This document shows, piece by piece, positions 23,857 to 30,780 of a DNA stretch of 33,213 nt. A program made the position numbers and the translations under genes. Position 1 is the first letter of the stretch; every line of letters starts with the position of its first letter. The stretch covers positions 1 to 33,213 of the forward strand of contig URLM01000018.1 of assembly GCA_900548775.1 (NCBI GenBank). The letters run 5' to 3'. The notes beneath the pieces were generated by a model. It made no database searches, was not told the origin of the DNA, and saw only the letters and a program-made list of their open reading frames with translations. The stretch is from an uncultured Olsenella sp. GTDB lineage: Bacteria; Actinomycetota; Coriobacteriia; Coriobacteriales; Atopobiaceae.

Positions 23857-26460
23857 GTGCTTGACAAGGCCACCGACCCAAACGTCAAGCCCAACCTCGA
23901 CAACGCCCAGAAGGCTGAGGATGCCGCCAAGGCTGCCGCCGACGCTGCAAAGACGTCTGAGGATGCCGCTCAAAAGGTCGTGGACAACGCAAGCAAGACG
24001 CTCTCCGACGCCCAGAAGGCTGCCGCCGACGCGCAGGGCAAGGTCGATGCCGCGTCCAAGACGCTAGCCAACGCCAACGCAACCAAGGCTGAGAAGGACC
24101 AGGCAGTCACCGATGCCCAGGCTGCCGTTGCAGCAGCGGAGCAGGCAGTGAAGGATGCCCAGGCCGCATACGACAAGCTGCCCGAGGACAAGAAGGCGCT
24201 CACGGCCGTCGAGTTTCTCGACAGGTACTCTGCGGGCACCTACTCTCAGCGCAAGCAGGAGGCCATCAAGGAGTACGGTTCGCAGTTTGGCGCGGATGTT
24301 GTGGATGGCAAGACGGCTGCCTACGACATGATTTCTCGCTCGCTCGACCTCATCGACGAGCTTAACAAGATTAGGAATGCCTATGGCCTCTCTACCCTCA
24401 AGGTCTCCGGCAAGCTCATGGCAGACCAGGCCGTCGAGGCGGACCTTAATGACGGGAGAGGGGAAATCGTGGGGCACTCGGCTGTCTCGAAGGCAGCCGG
24501 ACGCAACCTGGCTTGGGGCTACGACGACCCCTACGGCACTCCCGTCAATGGGGACCTTACCAAATGGCAGCTAGACGGCTGGATGGGAGAGCAGAACCTC
24601 TGGTACGAGGCCAAGGCAAAGGTGCCTAATGGCGGCTCGTTTACCTTCGAGGGCAAAAGCTACACTCTGCCCTCCAACTGGCAGTCTTTGAGCACGTACG
24701 ATCTGTATGTCTATTGCAGCGCGAACACCAAGGAAGGCGATGCGAGCTTCTACGAGGGGGTTGGCCACTATCTCAACATCATCAAGCCGGATGTTGACCT
24801 AGGGGTTGCAGGTTTCGGCGCAAGCCCGATTTCCTACCTCAGAGGGGAGACCGATGCGCTCGGGATGGGGTATATCGACTCGCCTTATTACTCTGCAAGC
24901 ATGTCCAACGCCGACGACACCATCCGCTCCGTTGACGAGTACCGCGCGCTGATGGACGAGGCCAAGCGCTCGACGCATGACAAGGCCGACGCTCTCGCCA
25001 AGCTCAACGAGGCCAAGGACGCGCTGGCTAACCTCAAGACTGCGCTCGCGACCGCCCAGACCGAGGCAAAGGACGCCGCGGATGCTGTGACTAACGCGAC
25101 GTCTGCAAAGCAGACTGCAGACAGCGAGAAGGACGCTGCAGACGCAGCTGTGACGGCTGCCCAGAGCGACCTCTCGGCTGCCAAGGACAAGCTCGCCTCC
25201 GCGCAGAAGGACTGTTCCGCCAAGCAGGCGGCCTACGAGAGCGCCGCAGCCAACACAGCCCAGGCCCAGAAGGCCTACGATGCGGCGACCAGCGGTCTCC
25301 AGCAGGCAAAGGACAACCTTGCCGCCGCCGAGAAGGCGCTCGCAGATGCCATTGCCACGCGCGATGCCAATGCCGCTGTCGAGAAGGACGCCAAGGCAGC
25401 GTATGAGGACGCAAAGGCTGCCGCCGATGCCTCCGCCTCGCGCCTGGCAGACGCAAATGCTGTGCTAGCAAAGGCCAAGGCAGACGCGGCTGCCGCGCAG
25501 GATGCCTCCGGCAAGTCCAACGCTGCGTACGATGCTGCCAAGGCCAACTACAACGAGAAGCTCCAGGCCTACAACGCAGCCAAGTCACGCCGTGACGCCG
25601 CGGTCGAGCGAGTCCAGAAGGCGAACGACGCGCTCGCATCTGCTCAGAAGAAACTCCAGGATGACACGCAGACTGCCCAGGCGGCGGCCAACGCCTATGC
25701 CGATGCGGCTTCTCGTGCCGACGACTCCACCAAGAAGGCATCCGACGCCGGCGCGGCTCTCGAAAAGGCAACTGCTGCATGCGACGAGGCAAAGTCCGCT
25801 TACGACAGCGCACAGGCGTTCCGTGATGCGTATGACAGCGCGCAGGAGAAGGCAGACGCGCTTCGCAAGAAGGCGACGCAGCTTGCGGGTGAGGCCGACG
25901 AGCTTGGTGCCACCCAGCCGGGCCTCGATAACGCTGCTGCAACGGCTGCTGCTCGGGCAAAGGCGCTCGCCGCTCTCGCCTCGAGACTTGCCAAGCTGTC
26001 TGCGGCAGATGCCGTTCTCGCCGACCCCTCGGTACTCGACCCAGACATCGCGGACATGCGCGATTACCAGAGCGATCTCGACGAGGTCAAGGCGCTTGCC
26101 AGCGAGTATGCCGACGACCTTGAGGCAATCAAGGCCCACGCGACCAAGGCGAACGAGCTGCAGGTTACCGTCGACGACGCGCAGGCCGGTCTCGACGAGG
26201 CTCAGGAGGAGCTTGAGGCGGCCAACGGACGGCTGCAGGATGCCCAGATGGCTGTTGCTATCGAGAAGGCCATGGCGCAGCCGGCGGGGGAGACAAAGCC
26301 AGCTGGCACGTATGTGCCCAAGCACTTCGCTGCGGCGACAAGCGCCTCTGTGCCTAGAACCGCCGACGCAAATGACCCCGGACTTCCCGTGGCTCTGGGC
26401 CTCTCGGGCCTTGCCGTTCTCGGCGTGGCCACGCGTCGTCGCCGTCGCGTCCAGGAGTAG
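23857..26460 (+). CDS. C-terminal piece: CAP/SCP domain, coiled coil, wall anchor
   Basis: About 867 codons follow the amber stop in the same frame. A coiled coil (about 1-115 of this piece) leads into a CAP (SCP/PR-1) domain with LNKIRNAYGLSTLKVS, IVGHSAVSKAAGRNLAWGY and GVGHYLNIIKP, the usual His and Glu/Asn-type positions of the family. A second coiled coil of about 450 residues follows. The end is PRTADANDPG, a hydrophobic helix (LPVALGLSGLAVLGVA) and an Arg-rich tail, a sortase-type arrangement. AGGAGG overlaps the stop, but the only nearby starts are too close or out of frame. A restarted product would lack a signal peptide, so this is unlikely to be an independent gene. Confidence 0.6.
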   Translation: MLDKATDPNVKPNLDNAQKAEDAAKAAADAAKTSEDAAQKVVDNASKTLSDAQKAAADAQGKVDAASKTLANANATKAEKDQAVTDAQAAVAAAEQAVKDAQAAYDKLPEDKKALTAVEFLDRYSAGTYSQRKQEAIKEYGSQFGADVVDGKTAAYDMISRSLDLIDELNKIRNAYGLSTLKVSGKLMADQAVEADLNDGRGEIVGHSAVSKAAGRNLAWGYDDPYGTPVNGDLTKWQLDGWMGEQNLWYEAKAKVPNGGSFTFEGKSYTLPSNWQSLSTYDLYVYCSANTKEGDASFYEGVGHYLNIIKPDVDLGVAGFGASPISYLRGETDALGMGYIDSPYYSASMSNADDTIRSVDEYRALMDEAKRSTHDKADALAKLNEAKDALANLKTALATAQTEAKDAADAVTNATSAKQTADSEKDAADAAVTAAQSDLSAAKDKLASAQKDCSAKQAAYESAAANTAQAQKAYDAATSGLQQAKDNLAAAEKALADAIATRDANAAVEKDAKAAYEDAKAAADASASRLADANAVLAKAKADAAAAQDASGKSNAAYDAAKANYNEKLQAYNAAKSRRDAAVERVQKANDALASAQKKLQDDTQTAQAAANAYADAASRADDSTKKASDAGAALEKATAACDEAKSAYDSAQAFRDAYDSAQEKADALRKKATQLAGEADELGATQPGLDNAAATAAARAKALAALASRLAKLSAADAVLADPSVLDPDIADMRDYQSDLDEVKALASEYADDLEAIKAHATKANELQVTVDDAQAGLDEAQEELEAANGRLQDAQMAVAIEKAMAQPAGETKPAGTYVPKHFAAATSASVPRTADANDPGLPVALGLSGLAVLGVATRRRRRVQE

Positions 26461-26490
26461 CTCGCGACAGGGCGGGTTAGGTGAGCTTGG

Positions 26491-26523
26491 GGCAGACCGG
26501 ATCTAACAATCCGGTCTGCCTTC
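26491..26523. terminator. Hairpin between convergent genes
   Basis: GGCAGACCGGAT (26491-26502) and ATCCGGTCTGCC (26509-26520) form a perfect 12-bp stem with a 6-nt loop, 30 bp after the surface-protein stop and 21 bp past the end of the convergent nuclease gene. T-tracts are weak on both strands, but position and strength suggest a shared bidirectional terminator. Confidence 0.65.
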
Positions 26524-26541
26524 GAAAGAGCAGTTCGTGCA

Positions 26542-27177
26542 TTAAAGCCCGAGAATCCGAATGCGCTCGCGAATAGCTTCCTCGACTTCGTCACACAGTT
26601 GTTCGTAGGTAGCTGCTGGAGTTGTTGCGGTCTCGCGACCACGTCCGGGATGAAGTATATCCCAGCGAGAAACCTTGCCGGCAATTCGCCCCTTTCCAGG
26701 CGCATGGTTGCCAAATCCTGGGACAATGGAGTTCCAGATGGGAACGTAACGTGCAATGAGCGCGGACTCAGTTAACGGAACCCAGACAGCATTAAGAACG
26801 AGCATCCGGCACTGGAACTCCGAGACTTCGATGTTCGTTGCAGATTCGATAGACTTGCGATGGTCATTTGCGACGCGATCGAAAAGTCTCGTACCAGCTT
26901 GTGGCGTGTCTACTACGTTTGGATTTAGCTCGTTGCCAGTGAGGGTCTTGGGTCCTGCCTTACCAATGTATATTGGAAGTGTGCCTGGGTTGGCAAAGTT
27001 GATATCAGACATCTCGGAATAGGCAGGAAAATCTCCGCAGTAGAAAAGGGCATAAACTCCGTCGCCATAGAATTTTTCGACATCAGCGAGTGGCATAAGC
27101 TCGGAAGCCATAAGCTCGCGAGCCAACGTCTCGGAAAGTGAGGCATAATCCAGTGGGTTATATGTGCGCGGCTTCAT
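26542..27177 (-). CDS. Eco29kI-like type II restriction endonuclease (GIY-YIG)
   Basis: A 211-residue GIY-YIG nuclease of the Eco29kI type. The two tyrosines of the core are Tyr42 (DGVYALFY) and Tyr70 (PIYIGKA). The other active-site residues of the family fit at Arg101 and His106 (FDRVANDH), Glu137 (LTESALIA) and Asn149 (IWNS), followed by the family block PGFGNHAPGKGR and WDILHPGR. Eco29kI cuts CCGCGG, so the same target is a reasonable guess but not proven. I chose the ATG at 27177, with AGAGAGGACAAGGG upstream, giving a 20-bp overlap with the methyltransferase gene. An ATG at 27207 would add ten residues. GC content is visibly lower than in the flanks, as in the methyltransferase, suggesting joint acquisition. 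Confidence 0.88.
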   Translation of the reverse strand: MKPRTYNPLDYASLSETLARELMASELMPLADVEKFYGDGVYALFYCGDFPAYSEMSDINFANPGTLPIYIGKAGPKTLTGNELNPNVVDTPQAGTRLFDRVANDHRKSIESATNIEVSEFQCRMLVLNAVWVPLTESALIARYVPIWNSIVPGFGNHAPGKGRIAGKVSRWDILHPGRGRETATTPAATYEQLCDEVEEAIRERIRILGL

Positions 27178-28261
27178 ATGCCCTTGTCCTCTCTGCTGTG
27201 TTTGCATAGTCAGTAGTCATACTTTTCCTGGCTGTGTCCTCGCGCAGCGCGCACGCAACGGAGGATGCAACGATTCGACTGAGCTCTACCGGTACAGCGT
27301 TGCCTATCTGACGCATTCCCTCGCTCCATGCACCAGTAAACTCATAGCCATCCGGGAAGGTCTGGACGCGAGCGGCTTCGCGGACAGTAAGGTAACGTAG
27401 CGAACCATCTGCATAGCGAATTGTATTCTCTCCGCCGGGAACTCCGTGAACACCTGCTTTAATGGTTTTGCTTGGTTTGTCGAGGACTGAACCAGTGTGG
27501 CCAGGGTATGAGCGCGCCTGTCCTCCCCTTTGTTCGTTATTTAGATTCGGAACGTTATCAATAGCCTCGCCGAGGGTGACCCATGGAAGCAGCCCGTTCC
27601 CATGGGTTGGCTGGGGAAAGGCCCATGAAGCCTCGACATCGGAACGGAAACCAACAATGATGACTCGGTTTCGGTGCTGGGGCACACCGTAGCTTGCGGC
27701 ATCTACTACGGTTGGAATGACTTCGTAGCGCACGGCTTCGTGGTCCGCGCTCGTGTGGGTACGAGAAAGCCGAATTGCATGCTGCTCCCAGGCCTCTCCC
27801 TCGCGCTTTATTAGCGAAGGGTGCTGCAGGCGAAGAAGAATGTACTCGTAGTATTGATGAAATGATTCCCGGGTGAGTCCTTTTACGTTCTCGCAAATAA
27901 ACGCACGCGGTCTGAGGAGTGCGAGGACGGAGGTGAATGCCGGAAACATGTCGCGACGGTCGGTTACTCCCTTTGAAAGCCCCCCAAGGGAAAATGGCTG
28001 GCAAGGAGGTCCTCCTGCAAGCAAATCGATGTCACGAGGGAGAAAAGACCAATCAACGGAGCGCACGTCTCCCTCAATGATGCGCATGTCCGGGTCAATG
28101 AGTGGATAACCATTCTTCTGGTTAAGCCTCAGCGTGTTGCAGCAGTTGTGCTCCCATTCAGCAGCAGCAAGGTGTCGGAAACCTGCAAGCGAAGTCCCAA
28201 GGAGGAGGCCACCGGCACCAGCAAAGAGCTCTACCGCTGTAAGATTACCCTCTGCGTCCAC
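27158..28261 (-). CDS. C5-cytosine DNA methyltransferase (cognate of GIY-YIG nuclease)
   Basis: A 367-residue m5C methyltransferase. Motif I is VELFAGAGGL (10-19), motif IV GPPCQPFS with the catalytic Cys87, motif VI ENV (124-126), motif VIII QHRNRVIIVGFR, motif IX region LTVREAARVQTFPD and motif X GNAVP. The target-recognition region lies at about 215-290. It methylates the site that the overlapping nuclease would cut, so host DNA is protected. At least a dozen CCGCGG sites are visible in the window outside this locus. The start is GTG at 28261, preceded by GAGAGGTGG. A possible -10 (TATGAT on the minus strand, 28297-28302) lies upstream without a clear -35. The tail after about 345 is extra and Arg/Thr-rich. 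Confidence 0.92.
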   Translation of the reverse strand: MDAEGNLTAVELFAGAGGLLLGTSLAGFRHLAAAEWEHNCCNTLRLNQKNGYPLIDPDMRIIEGDVRSVDWSFLPRDIDLLAGGPPCQPFSLGGLSKGVTDRRDMFPAFTSVLALLRPRAFICENVKGLTRESFHQYYEYILLRLQHPSLIKREGEAWEQHAIRLSRTHTSADHEAVRYEVIPTVVDAASYGVPQHRNRVIIVGFRSDVEASWAFPQPTHGNGLLPWVTLGEAIDNVPNLNNEQRGGQARSYPGHTGSVLDKPSKTIKAGVHGVPGGENTIRYADGSLRYLTVREAARVQTFPDGYEFTGAWSEGMRQIGNAVPVELSRIVASSVACALREDTARKSMTTDYANTAERTRAYEAAHI

Positions 28262-28558
28262 GACCGACCACCTCTCATACTTCCCTAAGCATCTGAATCA
28301 TATTATTTTGCTCCAAAGACTCCTGCTGCTAAGGATGAATTATTGCTTTGCAGAGTTTCTGGTTACTCCTGCAAGCCTGGCCACAGAATGAACGGCTCTC
28401 AACCAACCTTGGTTGTCACATATAAGCTCGACTTTGCCAGTATGCCGTGCAGGTGTGGGGCAAATCGCTGCTCAGCCCTTTAAACCGCAAACGGATTGCA
28501 CTGTGGATCGCATAATAAAGCAGGCCAGAGCAACTAGTGCCCTGACCTGCGTGTTTAC
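28262..28558. other. AT-richer spacer between methyltransferase and tRNA-Phe
   Basis: About 297 bp of lower-GC sequence with no supportable gene. It contains the candidate methyltransferase -10 (28297-28302, minus) and a short palindrome AACCAA-CC-TTGGTT near 28399-28412. It lies on the 3' side of the tRNA, where integrated DNA is often found. Confidence 0.45.
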
Positions 28559-28634
28559 TGGTGGCGGGGAAGGGAGTCGAACCCCTGACACGGGGATTTT
28601 CAGTCCCCTGCTCTACCAACTGAGCTACCCAGCC
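28559..28634 (-). tRNA. tRNA-Phe (GAA)
   Basis: The minus strand folds as a complete cloverleaf of 76 nt with an encoded CCA end. It has acceptor GGCTGGG, D-arm GCTC/GAGC, anticodon stem GGGGA/TCCCC with loop CTGAAAA (anticodon GAA), variable GTGTC, T-arm AGGGG/CCCTT with TTCGACT, and 3' acceptor CCCCGCC-A-CCA. Pair 4:69 in the acceptor stem is T-C, a mismatch, where CCCAGCC would pair fully. All other stems are sound. Confidence 0.93.
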
Positions 28635-28771
28635 AAAGGCTTGCTCTTGCAAGCTCGTTTACTATACCAAACCCGGAGAAAAGGTCAACGACAATCTTTG
28701 CGATGTTGAGAAAATCATCGGGCGGGAAGCGAAGAATTGGTTTGCCTTGGGAATCCGTCCTTCCCTAGGAC

Positions 28772-28795
28772 TGCATCGAACCGCCCTTGGTTACA
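28772..28795 (+). repeat. 24-bp repeat copy A
   Basis: TGCATCGAAC-CGCCCTTGGTTACA, differing from copy B at two positions. It starts exactly 40 bp before copy B. Confidence 0.75.
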
Positions 28796-28811
28796 CTATA
28801 TTTCTCGTGGT

Positions 28812-28835
28812 TGCATCGAACTGCCCTTCGTTACA
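28812..28835 (+). repeat. 24-bp repeat copy B
   Basis: TGCATCGAAC-TGCCCTTCGTTACA. Together with the following TG (to 28837) it is a perfect 26-bp inverted match to copy C (28951-28976). Confidence 0.85.
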
Positions 28836-28862
28836 TGCCTTTTTAGGGATTGGATTCGATTT

Positions 28863-28901
28863 CCCAGGTAGTTATGCTATTGATTTACAAATCTACCTGG
28901 G
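28863..28901. repeat. Central hairpin inside the symmetric element
   Basis: CCCAGGTAG (28863-28871) and CTACCTGGG (28893-28901) form a 9-bp perfect stem with a 21-nt AT-rich loop, followed by CTTTTGC. It lies between copies B and C. Confidence 0.6.
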
Positions 28902-28952
28902 CTTTTGCAAGGACTGCGAACAGCCACTACTTGAGGTGTGTCCGAAACCTCA

Positions 28953-28976
28953 TGTAACGAAGGGCAGTTCGATGCA
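28953..28976 (-). repeat. 24-bp repeat copy C (inverted)
   Basis: The exact reverse complement of copy B. It starts 40 bp before copy D, mirroring the A-B spacing. Confidence 0.85.
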
Positions 28977-28992
28977 GAGCGGCCCAAATTAA

Positions 28993-29016
28993 TGTAACGA
29001 GGACGAGTTCGATGCA
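28993..29016 (-). repeat. 24-bp repeat copy D (inverted)
   Basis: The reverse complement reads TGCATCGAAC-TCGTCCTCGTTACA, the most diverged of the four copies in the middle but with conserved outer ends. Confidence 0.7.
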
Positions 29017-29217
29017 ACGTTGTCGCCCCGCCACGCTCCCGACTGGCATAGCGGACCAGAAGAGTAAAAGTTAAACTGTGAGGCCAGGCACGGTTGGGTT
29101 ACATAGCGCCCAGTTACCACGGCGCTGTACCCGGCATGTGCGGCGAGGAGACGCCGCCCCGCTCCCACTCCCGCTTCTGCAAGCCGTAGGTCGGTATCTC
29201 TGAGCATCCGTCAGCCC

Positions 29218-29472
29218 CTACGCCAGACGGAACGACTTCCCGTCCTCGTCGAACGCAACGGGCTTAGCGCGCCCGGCAAAGTAGGAGCCAACGACCTCGC
29301 GCGCCGCCGCAAGAACGGCGGCGTCGTCCTTCTCGGCCACCGCCTCGCGGCTCACCTCCACCCAGAGCGCCTGCCCTCCGCACGCGTCGCGCAGGCGCAC
29401 GCGCGCCGGCACCCCTGCGTTGAGCAAGGCCTCGTTCACATCGGCAATCTCCAGGATGTTGACGACCTTCAT
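29218..29472 (-). CDS. Small protein of unknown function
   Basis: An 84-residue soluble protein I do not recognise. It begins MKVVNILEIADVNEALLNAG and includes RLRDACGGQALWVEVSREAV and a C-terminal KPVAFDEDGKSFRLA. It looks like a compact alpha/beta domain, with no signal or membrane helix. The ATG at 29472 overlaps the glycosylase stop (ATGA), so it is co-translated with the glycosylase. An upstream in-frame start would overlap the glycosylase heavily and is not favoured. A role beside DNA repair is suggested by position only. Confidence 0.65.
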   Translation of the reverse strand: MKVVNILEIADVNEALLNAGVPARVRLRDACGGQALWVEVSREAVAEKDDAAVLAAAREVVGSYFAGRAKPVAFDEDGKSFRLA

Positions 29473-30257
29473 TTCCCACGCCCCTTCTCGCGCATCCACG
29501 CGAATACAAACTGCTGCTGGATTCCGCCCCACCGCGCGTCCCACGCAACGCGATGCTCGCGCTCCGCCCGCCTGATCCAGGTGTCGCGCGGCACTGCCTC
29601 AAGGTACCCTAGCCCAAAGAGGCAGATGCAGCTTGCGACCTTGGGCCCAATGCCGGGGCTCTCCTCAAGCTCGGCCATGGACTCCTCGAGCGAAACGGCC
29701 CGCTGGTCAAGCCGAGAAGGATGCCACTCCATCGCTCGCCCCGCAAGCGCCTCCAGGTAGGGCCTTCGGTACCCCAGCTTGAGGCCGGTCGCAAACGCGT
29801 CGTCGGCGAGAAGGTCCCCCAGCTCGCGCGGCCCGGGCACGCACCCGCCGCCTGCGTCGAGCAGGGCATCCATCGTCCGCTGGATGCGCACGATGTTTGA
29901 GTTCTGCGACACAACGAAGCTCACGGCCGTGTCCCACCAGTCCTGTGCGAGCACCCGTATGCCGGCGCCAACCTCCATGACCTCCGTGGGCATGGCAAGC
30001 TCGTCCAGGATCTTCTCGTAGTCAACGTCCAGCGCGAGGTAGTGGCGCCAATAGGCAAGCTCGTCGGCGTCAACGTCGCTCCCATCCGCCCGCCGTACGA
30101 AGACAACGCCCTTCTCGGCATCGCCCTCCTGCGAGAGCAGACACCGCCTTTCTCCGCTGGCCACGAGCCATCCGTCCTCGACCCGTCGCCACGTGAAGAC
30201 CTGTCCCGACGCGGCAATGGCGTCCAGCGAGAAGAGCGTCGTCTCGATCGCAGCCAT
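29469..30257 (-). CDS. ogg: 8-oxoguanine DNA glycosylase, Ogg1-like
   Basis: A 262-residue HhH-GPD DNA glycosylase of the Ogg1 type, removing 8-oxoguanine paired with C and nicking the abasic site. It has the N-terminal GQVFTWRR segment typical of Ogg1/AlkA N-domains, SQNSNIVRIQRTM in the middle, and the helix-hairpin-helix SPGIGPKVASC with catalytic Lys206. The partner Asp225 follows in VPRDTWIRRA. The length is normal. It lies 8 bp downstream of acyP and its stop overlaps the small gene that follows, giving a three-gene minus-strand operon. Confidence 0.9.
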   Translation of the reverse strand: MAAIETTLFSLDAIAASGQVFTWRRVEDGWLVASGERRCLLSQEGDAEKGVVFVRRADGSDVDADELAYWRHYLALDVDYEKILDELAMPTEVMEVGAGIRVLAQDWWDTAVSFVVSQNSNIVRIQRTMDALLDAGGGCVPGPRELGDLLADDAFATGLKLGYRRPYLEALAGRAMEWHPSRLDQRAVSLEESMAELEESPGIGPKVASCICLFGLGYLEAVPRDTWIRRAEREHRVAWDARWGGIQQQFVFAWMREKGRGK

Positions 30258-30265
30258 GCTGTCGC

Positions 30266-30637
30266 CTAGAGGCGCACGGAGAACTCGGCCTCGTCCGGTA
30301 CGGGAGGGATGTCCTCCTTGGCGTCGATGGTGTAGCTGATGGGGAAGCGCCGGTAACTCTCGAGCAGGCGCGTGAAGAACGTGGCCACGGCCTCGTCTTG
30401 CCCCTGGAGCTCCATGCTCACCGAGCCGTCCGGCTCGTTTCTCACCCAGCCGGTGAGCCCGAGGTCAAAGGCAACGCGCTGGCTGGTCCACCTAAAGCCC
30501 ACGCCCTGGACCTGGCCAACAAAGCGCACGTGGATCCGCCGCGTCCCCTCGCCGTCCACGGTACCGCCGCCGGCCACGGCGCCGCCGCTGGCCGCGCCGT
30601 GGCTGCCCTGCTCGCCCCTGTTCCTTCTCGCGAACAT
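30266..30637 (-). CDS. acyP: Acylphosphatase
   Basis: A 123-residue protein whose C-terminal 90 residues are a complete acylphosphatase, hydrolysing carboxyl-phosphate bonds such as acetyl phosphate. The signature GQVQGVGFRWTSQRVA holds the phosphate-binding Arg49, and VRNEPDGSV holds the catalytic Asn67. The family is normally about 90-100 residues. Here the first 33 are a basic then Gly/Ala-rich extension. AGGGAGG lies a few bases before the ATG, supporting the long form, although an internal start cannot be ruled out. It is the first gene of the acyP-ogg operon and divergent from degV. Confidence 0.9.
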   Translation of the reverse strand: MFARRNRGEQGSHGAASGGAVAGGGTVDGEGTRRIHVRFVGQVQGVGFRWTSQRVAFDLGLTGWVRNEPDGSVSMELQGQDEAVATFFTRLLESYRRFPISYTIDAKEDIPPVPDEAEFSVRL

Positions 30638-30739
30638 GGTCCCTCCCTCAACGCACGCTCTCGTCCCGCACCGCCGCCAGCCGGCTCCCCATTTATCGTG
30701 GTTGTTGCCTGTGCAACGGCTCGCGCGTACGGGTACGCT

Positions 30740-30745
30740 TACAAT
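30740..30745 (+). promoter_or_regulatory. Candidate -10 box for degV
   Basis: TACAAT matches the -10 consensus in five of six positions and lies 35 bp before the degV ATG. No good -35 is present at 16-18 bp. Confidence 0.35.
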
Positions 30746-30780
30746 ACTACCCGGACAACAGGGGCGACCGAGGAGACCAC

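Larger units (their letters stand above)
22816..26460 (+). pseudogene. Amber-interrupted wall-anchored CAP-domain coiled-coil protein
   Basis: One reading frame of 1,215 codons is broken only by TAG at 23851-23853. The upstream piece has the signal peptide and no anchor; the downstream piece has the CAP domain and anchor but no export signal. The two halves share frame, Ala/Lys/Asp-rich coiled-coil composition and codon use. This is best read as a recent nonsense mutation, or a sequencing error, in one protein of about 1,214 residues. Architecture: signal peptide (about 1-51), coiled coil (about 60-470), CAP/SCP domain (about 505-690), coiled coil (about 715-1165), sorting-like tail VPRTA (about 1179-1183) with membrane helix and RRRRR. 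Confidence 0.75.
28635..29217. other. Gene-free region with symmetric repeat element
   Basis: This 583-bp region lies between tRNA-Phe and the small minus-strand gene. It contains the four-copy repeat element (28772-29016). I see no supportable protein gene. The part from 29041 to 29217 shows nothing I can name. Confidence 0.6.

Noticed and set aside
23857..23859. GTG directly after the amber codon as a true restart site
   Set aside because: The AGGAGG overlaps the GTG itself, leaving no spacing, and a product starting here would lack the export signal that its wall anchor needs.
22858..23973. Minus-strand Leu/Gly-rich frame that looks like a membrane protein
   Set aside because: It is the complement of the Ala/Lys coiled-coil repeats, which reads as Leu/Gly/Ser by codon symmetry.
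28747..28992. Possible 81-codon gene inside the symmetric element
   Set aside because: The frame is built mainly from the repeats and hairpin, and no family is recognisable.
28772..29016. Possible CRISPR mini-array
   Set aside because: Repeats occur in both orientations with 16-bp gaps and a central hairpin. CRISPR repeats are direct with spacers of about 30 bp, and no cas genes are present.
28965..29207. Small minus-strand frame next to the repeat element
   Set aside because: No ribosome site or recognisable motif, and it runs into repeat copy D.
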